Positions 1-5,873 of a stretch of 6,966 bases of DNA are shown here, piece by piece. Numbering within the stretch: position 1 is the stretch's first letter; every line of letters starts with the position of its first letter. The notes beneath the pieces are model-generated. The model did not search any database. It worked only from the letters and a program-made list of their open reading frames with translations, and was not told the origin of the DNA. Origin of the DNA: Rhodobacterales bacterium. GTDB lineage: Bacteria; Pseudomonadota; Alphaproteobacteria; Rhodobacterales; Rhodobacteraceae. Location of the stretch: contig JAACVA010000177.1 in NCBI GenBank assembly GCA_009992615.1, positions 1-6,966 on the forward strand, in the 5' to 3' direction. Position numbers and translations under genes: made by a program.

Positions 1-144
1 TCCAGGTTGCAGAAGGATGAGGCGGGTCAGCGAAAACTCCAGCGCGCCTTTCGGCCACCCAACGAGAGGCTGTCGGTGCGGTGATTTTGCGGCGCACGAC
101 ACTGACGCGCCAGCCGCCCTTGGTGCGGCCGATACGATCACAAG
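1..144. other. No intact gene; probable mobile-element debris
   Basis: All frames are broken or unrecognisable here. The only hint is on the minus strand at 139-113, where one frame reads DRIGRTKGG. This resembles the IGRTKGG motif of IS5-family transposases, but the residues that follow do not continue the family pattern, so no assignment is made. The stretch directly continues the IstA-like remnant that ends at 145 and is probably more IS-derived scrap. Confidence 0.35.
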
Positions 145-351
145 TGGGTGCGCGCTCTGAAAGTTGCGCAAAAGGGTAACGGCCTGCAACGCGCTGACAT
201 TTGCAAGCAAGGGAAACAGGTCGTTCTTGCAATAGCCATCCATAGGGTCGGCCACCGTGCGCCCATTAACGATCTCGCGCTTCGAAGGCGGTGTCGGGGC
301 GGCATCAATACGCCGGGCGTTCCGTTCGCTGAACCCGGCACGGGCAGCCGC
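145..351 (-). pseudogene. istA: Remnant of IS21-family transposase IstA (N-terminal region)
   Basis: The minus-strand frame from 351 to 145 encodes 69 residues without a start codon. It begins AAARAGFSERNARRIDA, followed by a proline/basic linker (PTPPSKRE), a TVADPMDGY segment and a helix reading LFPLLANVSALQAVTLLRNF. This order matches the N-terminal region of IstA from IS21-family elements: the end of the HTH (AAxxAGFSExTARRI), then a basic linker, then a 'DP' segment followed by 'PLLE...LQAVTLLExLQ'. An in-frame stop lies immediately upstream (TGA at 354-352) and the similarity ceases after 145. Only about 70 of the roughly 400-500 residues usual for IstA remain, and no partner istB ATPase is visible. 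It is a dead fragment that marks past transposition beside the oxidoreductase unit. The assignment rests on remembered family patterns, not a database search. Confidence 0.62.
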
Positions 352-455
352 TCAGGTGAAAAACACTTGTTAAGCAGAAAAAATCAGGTGATCTTGCCGT
401 CAAGCCGCAGGCCACTTGGGGAATGTCGGCAACAATTAACTGGACGAGAAGTTTT

Positions 456-581
456 ATGAAACGACGTATGTTTACTTTTTCAATTCTACTTTTTGGCATC
501 GCCTCGAACATTCCTGTACTTCGTAGTTTTTTTACATCCCGTGTCGAAGGCGGCTGGGTTCTAAAAGATGAGGATATCTGA
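456..581 (+). CDS. 41-residue peptide with twin-arginine-like hydrophobic leader
   Basis: This small ORF encodes 41 residues. It starts MKRRMFTF, in which RRMF fits the RRxF core of Tat signal peptides. A hydrophobic stretch follows (about residues 6-25, FTFSILLFGIASNIPVL), then a short polar tail ending EGGWVLKDEDI. Its TGA (579-581) overlaps by one base the ATG (581-583) of the downstream GMC oxidoreductase, so the two are probably translationally coupled. A weak purine stretch (GAGAAG, 446-451) precedes the start; residue 5 is an alternative Met. In gluconate/sorbitol-type membrane dehydrogenases the GMC subunit lacks its own signal and is exported with a Tat-carrying small subunit (known for that family). 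This peptide could be a minimal version of such a partner, or the surviving stub of a longer one; both are inference. Its exact function is unknown. Confidence 0.6.
   Translation: MKRRMFTFSILLFGIASNIPVLRSFFTSRVEGGWVLKDEDI
570..573 (+). promoter_or_regulatory. Ribosome binding site of the GMC oxidoreductase
   Basis: GAGG lies seven bases before the ATG at 581, inside the last codons of the 41-residue peptide gene. It supports 581 as the true start, even though the two genes overlap by one base. Confidence 0.6.
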
Positions 582-1993
582 TGCTTATTGATTTTAACAA
601 GCTCGAAAGACCGCCCGAAGATCAATATGATGTCTGCGTCATCGGGGCTGGCGCTGCTGGCATCACCATTGCCTTGAAACTGGCCCAAAAGGGGAAACGC
701 GTTGCCCTTTGCGAGGCGGGGGATTTTGATTATTCTCATGATTCACAAGATATATACACCGGAAAAGTTTTTGGTGACCCGTATTTTGATCTCGCGTCCG
801 CGCGGCTGCGTTTCTTTGGCGGATCGACCAATCACTGGGGAGGTTGGTCAAGATCATTCGAGCCCAACGACTTCGAGCGGGATGATATGGGCGAGAAATA
901 CAGATGGCCGATTGAGTTTCAGGATGTCAATGCCTATTTGATCGAGGCTTGCAAGATCGTAGAAGTTGATAGCAATTTCTCGGAAGAAATTGTTGATGCC
1001 GAACATGGAATTAAAAGAATTGAATTCAAACATTCCAAACCAGTTCACTTTCTGGATAAATATGCAGATGAAATCATCGAATCTGGCGATATTGATCTTT
1101 TCATAAATGCAAACTTTTATGATTTCTCAGGGGCTGACCGCCGTGTGCAGTCGGCCCATTTCAAGAATTACCAGGATGTGTCTTTTAAGTTGAATGCCGA
1201 TGCGTTCGTATTTGCGATGGGCGGTATCGAAAATTCGCGGCAGTTGCTTTGGGTCGAGCAGCGACATAGAGGTGAGTTCTTTGAAGAAAACCTACCAATC
1301 GGTCGCTACTGGATGGAGCATCCGCATTTTACATTAGGCGAAGCCCTGCTGAACGAAGACGTCACCACAGAAAGATATTATTCGATCACTTCAGAGATAC
1401 AAAAGAAATTTGGCGTATTGGGTTGCGGCTTTGTCATTCAGAAACAGGGTGACTCGGCGACAAAACGGCTGGTCAAGGATCTTTTGTGCGTGGCCCCTTC
1501 AATTGGAGAATGGGCCGCTGGCCTTGCCGGGAAAAATCTGATATGTGCCTATCGGTTCCTAGCTGCTTGGGAACAAGCGCCAGACTTTGAAAACCGCGTT
1601 GCTTTGTCGCTCACCGATCAGGATCGTTTCGGTGTCCCGTTGACCGAACTGTTTTGGAAGAAAGGGAGTATCGACAGGAAAACCATGGAGGTCAGTGCAG
1701 ATCAGTTCAGTAAATGGATCATGAACAGGGACCTGGGCCGGGTGCGACTGGATGACTGGGTTTACAAAAAGGGTGAATATCCGCTGGACGGTGAACTGGC
1801 AGGGTACCACCATATGGGCGGAACCCGCATGTCGCATTCCGGGAAATTCGGCGTGGTCGATGCAAACTGCAAAATATTTGGGTCCGACAACATATTCGTT
1901 GCGGGGTCGTCACTTTACACCACCGCCGGTTACAACAACCCAACCCTTGCACTTCTTCAACTGTCCCTAAGGCTGGCGGATCATTTGGGTTGA
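581..1993 (+). CDS. GMC-family FAD-dependent oxidoreductase
   Basis: A complete 470-residue protein of the glucose-methanol-choline (GMC) oxidoreductase superfamily, whose members oxidise alcohols or sugars using FAD. Residues 17-47 form the FAD-binding Rossmann fold (DVCVIGAGAAG, GxGxxG at 22-27, acidic end of strand 2 at Glu45). GGSTNHWGG at 80-88 is the typical second FAD-contact motif, and FAMGGIENSRQLL at 211-223 is the conserved strand before substrate-domain entry. The C-terminal GMC domain has GYHHMGGTRM at 408-417, with the likely catalytic His at 410 or 411, and VAGSSLYTTAGYNNPTLALL at 440-459, with Asn453/454 at the place of the second catalytic residue. Length is slightly short of the usual 500-560. 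There is no signal peptide or membrane segment, so it is cytoplasmic unless carried out with the upstream Tat-like peptide. The gene is more A+T-rich than the genes to its right (for example 20 G+C of 60 bases at 961-1020) and has IS remnants on both sides, which suggests transfer. The substrate cannot be deduced. Confidence 0.93.
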   Translation: MLIDFNKLERPPEDQYDVCVIGAGAAGITIALKLAQKGKRVALCEAGDFDYSHDSQDIYTGKVFGDPYFDLASARLRFFGGSTNHWGGWSRSFEPNDFERDDMGEKYRWPIEFQDVNAYLIEACKIVEVDSNFSEEIVDAEHGIKRIEFKHSKPVHFLDKYADEIIESGDIDLFINANFYDFSGADRRVQSAHFKNYQDVSFKLNADAFVFAMGGIENSRQLLWVEQRHRGEFFEENLPIGRYWMEHPHFTLGEALLNEDVTTERYYSITSEIQKKFGVLGCGFVIQKQGDSATKRLVKDLLCVAPSIGEWAAGLAGKNLICAYRFLAAWEQAPDFENRVALSLTDQDRFGVPLTELFWKKGSIDRKTMEVSADQFSKWIMNRDLGRVRLDDWVYKKGEYPLDGELAGYHHMGGTRMSHSGKFGVVDANCKIFGSDNIFVAGSSLYTTAGYNNPTLALLQLSLRLADHLG

Positions 1994-2040
1994 ACCGCCC
2001 GAGCGCAATTTGCCGTTATGGAAATGGCGTGGGGCGGTTC
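1992..2040. repeat. 9-bp perfect inverted repeat at the end of the oxidoreductase gene
   Basis: GAACCGCCC (1992-2000) is repeated in inverted form as GGGCGGTTC (2032-2040), with 31 bases between. The left arm begins within the oxidoreductase stop codon. The loop is long and there is no T-run after the right arm, so it is a poor intrinsic terminator. It may still fold in RNA, or be the trace of a mobile-element end. Confidence 0.45.
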
Positions 2041-2236
2041 ATAAGGGGCGTCCCCGCCACCTGGATCAGATCACGCGTCTTGGGCAGGTTCTCGATCTGT
2101 GAGATCGTGGGCTGCGGGCACAGCGCCGCACCCTTCTGTGGATTGCGCTCGAGGGTGACCTTGAATAACGAACATTGCTCAGTTCCACCGCGTCATTGCC
2201 ATCCGAATAGCCGGCTGCAATCCTCATGATCCGGTT
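2016..2236 (-). pseudogene. Frameshifted fragment of IS1380-family transposase
   Basis: The minus strand from 2236 first reads NRIMRIAAGYSDGNDAVELSN. After a frame change near 2165 it continues as FKVTLERNPQKGAAL, then CPQPTISQIENLP and TRDLIQVAG. This reproduces the N-terminal region of IS1380-family DDE transposases (pattern 'Rv..IAaGYeDgnDa..LR.DP.FK.al.R.P..g.dLcSQPTiSRlENlp'). One missing base in the TATTC stretch near 2165 explains the frame change. The second frame ends at TAA 2018-2016, but the family likeness fades after about 2060. The catalytic part is absent. The fragment is fused upstream to an IS3-type OrfA start at about 2236/2237, so two unrelated elements meet here. Assignment is from memory of family motifs. 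Confidence 0.65.
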
Positions 2237-2338
2237 TCCGACATCGAAGTCGTCAGCAACATGCTGCCGCGAAAGCCGAAGTGTCAGTACGATTCGCACT
2301 GCGTTCTTGCGGAATTCTTCCGTTCTTCCTGTGCCCAT
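2237..2338 (-). pseudogene. N-terminal fragment of IS3-family transposase OrfA
   Basis: Starting at the ATG at 2338, the minus strand encodes MGTGRTEEFRKNAVRIVLTL followed by RLSRQHVADDFDVG (34 residues). This matches the helix-turn-helix N-terminus of IS3-family OrfA proteins (pattern 'RTEEFRxDAVRIALTSGLSRxQVADDLGVG'). The original ribosome binding site is still visible as AGGAGAT in the minus strand just upstream of the start. After DVG the reading continues without a break into IS1380-type sequence, so the rest of OrfA, including its leucine zipper, and all of OrfB are missing. The open frame itself carries on to a TGA near 2066 and could give a chimeric product of about 90 residues, but this is probably not functional. 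Confidence 0.7.
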
Positions 2339-2340
2339 GG

Positions 2341-2660
2341 TTCATCTCCTTTGCTGCACATAACGCTATCAAAAGAGCGGCACCAAACAACGACAGGTCC
2401 ACTTTGACCATGCATCGCTCGCCAGATGCGCCGGTCGCCATGCAAATGCCCGCACTCAAAATTCGCAACTCTGGTCAGGCAAAACCCGCAACTTGCAACC
2501 CGCCGGACCAGTATTGTTCAACCCTGAAACCGAAACGAGCGCCCCTGAAATCAGAGACACCGCATGAAACCGATGGACAACTTGTTTCAAATACCGAAAG
2601 CGGGAATCCACCTTTATTCCCACGAGTAAATCCCAAGGCGCAAGAAGAAGCGTCGCGGTC
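2341..2660. other. Intergenic stretch without recognisable gene
   Basis: About 320 bases between the IS3 remnant and the end of the glycan operon. An open frame on the plus strand runs through it and on into the antisense of the FkbM gene, and shorter frames exist on the minus strand. None has a recognisable motif, a convincing ribosome binding site or consistent codon use. Apart from the small hairpin at 2602-2621 I see nothing here. Confidence 0.5.
2602..2621 (-). terminator. Weak candidate terminator hairpin after the glycan operon
   Basis: GGGAAT (2602-2607) and ATTCCC (2616-2621) form a 6-bp perfect stem with an 8-base loop, 39 bases downstream of the stop of the FkbM gene in the direction of transcription. 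On the minus strand it is followed by GCTTTCGGTATTTG, which is only mildly T-rich. It is positioned correctly for the end of the operon but is a weak structure. Confidence 0.28.
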
Positions 2661-3353
2661 TCAAATCCAGTCAAGGTTGACATGGCCGACTGCGAACCGA
2701 GAGGCGATTTCGCTGCGCAGGGCGCGGAACCGGGGGCGCAGATGTTTGAATTTGCGTTCGTGGGTTTCGGCGACGAGGCAACGGATATGGCCGAACATAT
2801 CCTGGGCCAACATGGTTTCAAGGATTTCCAGCTCGGCGCCTTCGATGTCCATCTTGACGAAAGCCAGCGGGCGGTCGGCGCTGGCCAGATCGCGCAGGAT
2901 GTCGAGGAACGACAGACATGTCACGTCAAGGCCGGTGTCTGCATTGATCGCGCGCCCGCCGTCGAGGATGGTGGATTTCACGGACGCCCCCTCGGGGTTG
3001 GCATCGAAATTCTCGGCCCGCATCAGCCGCACGGTGCCGGGGTGCGCGGCGACGGCCGCGTTCACCAGGGTGATGTTTGGCGTGTCGGCAAAGCGGTCGC
3101 CAAGGCGGGAAAAGGCGTAAGGATCGGGTTCATAGGCAATGACACGGGCCGGGGTGGCGGCCAGTTGCGCGCTGACCATACCGATGTTGGCACCACAGTC
3201 CAGCACGGTGTCGCCGGGGCGCAGCATGGCACAGACCCCGGCCATGAATCCTTCGGCGCGGGCTTTGCGCAGGTTGCGGTCATGCCGCCGGATCAACCGG
3301 TCGGCCTGGATTTCGGCGGCGGATTTCGGCGGGTTTTCAACGGGTTCAGACAT
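2661..3353 (-). CDS. FkbM-family SAM-dependent methyltransferase
   Basis: A 230-residue protein starting MSEPVENPPKS. It has the features of FkbM-type O-methyltransferases: SAM-binding motif I VLDCGANIGM (50-59), the acidic end of strand 2 in AYEPDP (73-78, Glu75 probably binding the SAM ribose), and the family signature VKMDIEGAELEIL (166-178). Such enzymes O-methylate sugars or other hydroxyl groups, here probably a residue of the glycan made by the neighbouring glycosyltransferases (inference from context). The frame is open far upstream to 3620, but the ATG at 3353 is preferred. It begins exactly at the conserved region and overlaps the end of the preceding gene by 8 bases (ATGTCTGA), like the other junctions of this operon. 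It is the last gene of the operon. The protein is soluble, with no signal peptide. Confidence 0.9.
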   Translation of the reverse strand: MSEPVENPPKSAAEIQADRLIRRHDRNLRKARAEGFMAGVCAMLRPGDTVLDCGANIGMVSAQLAATPARVIAYEPDPYAFSRLGDRFADTPNITLVNAAVAAHPGTVRLMRAENFDANPEGASVKSTILDGGRAINADTGLDVTCLSFLDILRDLASADRPLAFVKMDIEGAELEILETMLAQDMFGHIRCLVAETHERKFKHLRPRFRALRSEIASRFAVGHVNLDWI

Positions 3354-4041
3354 AGTGCCCCTGGATCGGTGGCGCATAGGCGGGCGCGGTGATCGGTTTG
3401 CGGCAGGCATACAGCAGCATCTGCGGGCCTTCGAAAAACCTCTCGCCCCCGCGCGGAATGCCGGTCGGGTCGGGAATGGTGACAACATGGCGTGGCGTCT
3501 TGCGCCCGACGACCGACACCTCAAGCATTTCGCAGCCGCGCGCGTGGTGCCAATAGCGCCAGGGCACGTCGGGACCGGTCTGGAAAAATCCATGCCCGAA
3601 CCACCCGTCGCAGGCGACATAGGACAGCATCAGCCCACCGGGTTTCAAAAGCGCATGGCAGGTGTCCAGTGCCTGACCGATGTAAAAGATGTGCTCGGTT
3701 GTGCCGCCGTCGATCACCACGTCGAACTGGCCGCGCAGGTGATCGGGCAGGGGTTGGTTCAGGTCGTGGATATGCTGTGCGCCTTCGGCAGCGGTGAAAT
3801 CCATCGCCTCGATCGGCGGATAGCCGAGTGCGGCGAACAGCGTTTCGGTAAACCCGTCGGCTTGGGTGATCGCGGCTTCGTCCACGGCAAAGCCCATACC
3901 GTTCAGTGCTGCGACAAAGCGGGCCATGCGGCGCGGCGGCATGTGGAATTTCTGCCGCCCCAGGATAAGCCCGCGCTGTGCCCCCGCTGCACGGTGGGCG
4001 TGGCGGGCCAGAAACAGGCCGGGGATCAGGGAAATGCCCAT
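3346..4041 (-). CDS. Class I methyltransferase-like protein
   Basis: A 231-residue protein. The second half resembles the C-terminal part of class I SAM methyltransferases seen in polysaccharide clusters. FDVVIDGGTTEHI (106-118) is strand 4 with a following helix, LLKPGGLML (131-139) is the loop/strand 5 motif, and GWFGHGFFQTGPD (146-158) matches the 'N/G-FFGHGFYQFSPE' signature of that subgroup. The first half has no clear GxGxG motif I; the region around LGYPPIEAMDF (72-82) sits where the SAM ribose contact would be. The missing motif makes catalysis less certain, although related proteins often share this form. The ATG (4041-4039) overlaps the TGA of the preceding glycosyltransferase by one base. 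Its end overlaps the FkbM start by 8 bases. It probably modifies a sugar in the same pathway. Confidence 0.78.
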   Translation of the reverse strand: MGISLIPGLFLARHAHRAAGAQRGLILGRQKFHMPPRRMARFVAALNGMGFAVDEAAITQADGFTETLFAALGYPPIEAMDFTAAEGAQHIHDLNQPLPDHLRGQFDVVIDGGTTEHIFYIGQALDTCHALLKPGGLMLSYVACDGWFGHGFFQTGPDVPWRYWHHARGCEMLEVSVVGRKTPRHVVTIPDPTGIPRGGERFFEGPQMLLYACRKPITAPAYAPPIQGHYV

Positions 4042-4931
4042 CAGTTTTCGGCAGTCTTGCGGGCGGCGCGCACATTGCCCTCGGTCAGGCGGCGCACGAA
4101 TGGCACGCCAGTGTGATCTTGCAACAACCGGCGCGCGGTGCCCAGCAGGCCGGATTCTTTCAGCACGCCGTTGTGGCGATAGTGCACGGTGAACACCTCG
4201 CGCCCCTCGGGCAGGGGGGCGCCGCGCAACTGGCCGCCCATGATGAAATGCTGGCTCTCGGGAAGTTCGTTCCAGGCCAGTCCGGCCCGCTGGATCGCCA
4301 CCGGCAGGCTCATCTGGTCAAGATAGGGGCGGCGATTGTCCAGAGTTTCTATCCGGTCGATGGCGCGCGCGGTGTCGTACCAGACATCGGGAAAGCGCTG
4401 CGCGCCATTCTCGGGGAACACCACCAGACCGGCACTGTAATACGGCAGGACGGGCCCCACCGGGCGGCGCATGTATTCAACGCGCGCCGCAGGCAGGGGC
4501 ATGTCGAAGGCACCATATATGACGGGCCAGATCTCTTGCCCGGCCCAGATCATCGAGGCGGCCACAGAGGCCGACACATGGCCGGGGCGGATCAGATTTT
4601 CCGCTGTGTTGGGCCGCAGGAACAGCACGTCACTGTCCACAAAGGCGCTGTATTCACTGTCGCGCGGCTGCATCGCCGCGATAATCTTGTTGCCATGGGG
4701 ATAATCGCTGTCCCACATGCCCTGCGTGTTCATCGGTCGTATCTCGGCGCCCATCATGTCATGCGCCTTGAATACGGCGGGGTGCAATTCGTCCATCCGG
4801 TGTTCGGGGCAATAGCCCACCGCCGCCACATCCGCGCCGAACTGCGCCCGGATGCTGGCCAGAAGGGTGCAGGCGAAAATCTGATACTCGGGCGGCTCGA
4901 CGATATAGGCGAAGGTCAGACGGGGTGTCAT
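4041..4931 (-). CDS. DxD glycosyltransferase, GT8-like
   Basis: A 296-residue protein starting MTPRLTFAYIVEPPEYQ. It looks like a GT-A fold glycosyltransferase. The N-terminal strand/loop reads FAYIVEPPEY; HGNKIIAA (79-86) resembles the conserved lysine region before the nucleotide-sugar site; and AFVDSDVLFLRP (96-107) contains the DxD metal-binding motif (Asp99, Asp101). YYSAGLVVFP (164-173) and YLDQMSLPVA (203-212) match the 'fNsGvmv..' and 'lDQ' signatures common in GT8 and related families, and VHYRHNG (249-255) may be the C-terminal metal-binding histidine region. No membrane segment is seen, so it probably acts at the cytoplasmic side. The frame is open to 5072, but the ATG at 4931 forms an ATGA overlap with the previous gene and lies where homology starts. 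Donor and acceptor sugars are unknown. Confidence 0.82.
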   Translation of the reverse strand: MTPRLTFAYIVEPPEYQIFACTLLASIRAQFGADVAAVGYCPEHRMDELHPAVFKAHDMMGAEIRPMNTQGMWDSDYPHGNKIIAAMQPRDSEYSAFVDSDVLFLRPNTAENLIRPGHVSASVAASMIWAGQEIWPVIYGAFDMPLPAARVEYMRRPVGPVLPYYSAGLVVFPENGAQRFPDVWYDTARAIDRIETLDNRRPYLDQMSLPVAIQRAGLAWNELPESQHFIMGGQLRGAPLPEGREVFTVHYRHNGVLKESGLLGTARRLLQDHTGVPFVRRLTEGNVRAARKTAEN

Positions 4932-5731
4932 CCCAGAGCGTCCTTGGGGTTGACCCCCAGCTTTTGGCACATCCGCCAGACATAGGAATTTTTCAGCGGC
5001 GGGTTGTTGCGCCACCACGGCCGCGTGCCGTTGGTATAAAGGTGCACCGACAGCGTGGCGTCGGTGAACCACCCTTCGACCCGGCCATGCGGGTCGAAGA
5101 ATACATCATTCAACTGGAACGGCACCGGGTACAGCACATCTGCCCCCATCGCCCGGTCGATGTCGCCGGTGACCTTGGCAAAATGGGTGAACGCCTGGGG
5201 CCCAAAGGCGGTGCGTTCGGCGTTATAGATTTTCACCGCATGGGGGAGGTGCGCGGGCTGACGCTCCAACCGCCGCTTCTGGCGGTCGTTGAACCAGGGC
5301 GGGGCAGGGGGCAGGTTGTCGTAATACTCCAACAGCGCCGCCATCAGCGCACCCTTTTGCGGAATTTTTACCACCCCGCAATTCAGTGCGCCACGCATCC
5401 CGTGCCCGGCATAGATGTGATCCAGCTCATCGGGAAAAGGGGCGTGGCAAAACGCATCGCAGTCGATCCAGATTTCATCGGTCTTCTGGATCATTTTATA
5501 GCGAAAGACATTCGACAGGAACGATGCGCTGGTCTCGGCAACGATGTCCATCGGAATATCCATGATCCCGGAAGCGGCACGCACCTTGACGCCCTCGGGC
5601 AGGTTTTCCACGGTCTCGGTACAGTACAGCGTGGTTGGATGCCCCTGTTGGACATGCGACAACAGGCACAGCTGATTGATGTAATTCAACCGCCCGCCGA
5701 TCCACAGCGATGCCACCGGCCGTCTTTCCAT
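4928..5731 (-). CDS. GT32-like glycosyltransferase, first gene of the operon
   Basis: A 267-residue protein starting MERRPVASLWIGG. It resembles the DXD-type sugar transferases of GT32 / alpha-1,4-galactosyltransferase-like families. SLWIGGRLNYINQLCL (8-23) corresponds to 'iW.G..l..le.lcl.Sf', and FLSNVFRYKMIQK (71-83) to the 'sDl.Ry.iLyk' helix. DEIWIDCDAFC (85-95) holds the DxD motif as Asp90-Cys91-Asp92, lacking the usual 'GGiYlD' glycines. FGPQAFTHF (176-184) equals the 'GP.a.t' motif, and VHLYTNGTRPWW (229-240) equals the C-terminal 'HlW...w'. The frame is open to an ATG at 5782, but 5731 is chosen: TGAGGG lies five bases before it and the homology begins just after. Its stop overlaps the next gene in an ATGA. 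As the first gene, it defines the operon's upstream control region. Confidence 0.82.
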   Translation of the reverse strand: MERRPVASLWIGGRLNYINQLCLLSHVQQGHPTTLYCTETVENLPEGVKVRAASGIMDIPMDIVAETSASFLSNVFRYKMIQKTDEIWIDCDAFCHAPFPDELDHIYAGHGMRGALNCGVVKIPQKGALMAALLEYYDNLPPAPPWFNDRQKRRLERQPAHLPHAVKIYNAERTAFGPQAFTHFAKVTGDIDRAMGADVLYPVPFQLNDVFFDPHGRVEGWFTDATLSVHLYTNGTRPWWRNNPPLKNSYVWRMCQKLGVNPKDALG

Positions 5732-5736
5732 GTCTG

Positions 5737-5754
5737 CCCTCACTGCCCGCAGTG
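5737..5754 (-). promoter_or_regulatory. Ribosome binding site and adjoining 14-bp palindrome upstream of the glycan operon
   Basis: On the minus strand GAGGG (5741-5737) is a strong Shine-Dalgarno sequence with a five-base spacer to the ATG at 5731. Directly upstream lies a perfect palindrome with two central bases, CACTGCCCGCAGTG (5741-5754), sharing one base with the Shine-Dalgarno. In RNA the loop would be only two bases, so a DNA operator is as plausible as an RNA hairpin. Its position would allow control of operon expression, but no regulator is known. Confidence 0.4.
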
Positions 5755-5844
5755 GAAATTGCGGTGCAATCGCAAATCCCAACGCTGATTTTTACCATTT
5801 TCGACACAATGCCTTATGCGATTCGCCCTGTCCAGTCCGGCCTG

Positions 5845-5873
5845 TTGGCGCGCGCCGGGGCTTTTGCTATGCT
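5845..5873 (+). promoter_or_regulatory. Candidate sigma70-type promoter of the GT2-like gene
   Basis: TTGGCG (5845-5850) and TATGCT (5868-5873) match the -35 and -10 consensus at four of six positions each, with the ideal 17-base spacer. Transcription would start near 5880, giving a leader of about 18 bases before the ATG at 5898. The position in a divergent intergenic region fits, but such matches also arise by chance. Confidence 0.35.

Noticed and set aside
113..139. DRIGRTKGG reading on the minus strand, like the IGRTKGG motif of IS5-family transposases
   Set aside because: Only seven residues fit and the following residues do not continue the family pattern; too short to call.
305..739. 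Minus-strand open frame of 144 codons opposite the peptide and the start of the oxidoreductase
   Set aside because: It is antisense to the well supported GMC N-terminus and shows no motif; the IstA likeness is in another frame.
2281..3120. Plus-strand open frame of 279 codons across the intergenic stretch and the FkbM gene
   Set aside because: No ribosome binding site or motif. Half of it is antisense to the FkbM gene and the start lies inside the IS3 remnant.
3139..4116. Long plus-strand open frame (325 codons) opposite the two methyltransferase genes
   Set aside because: It is antisense to genes with clear family motifs, shows no motif of its own, and long antisense frames are common in G+C-rich sequence.
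3978..4985. Plus-strand open frame of 335 codons opposite the GT8-like gene
   Set aside because: Antisense shadow of a gene with a DxD motif and operon overlaps; its composition (rich in His, Gly, Arg) is typical of such shadows.
4925..5788. Plus-strand open frame of 287 codons opposite the GT32-like gene
   Set aside because: The opposite strand has the recognisable glycosyltransferase motifs and ribosome binding site; this frame has none.
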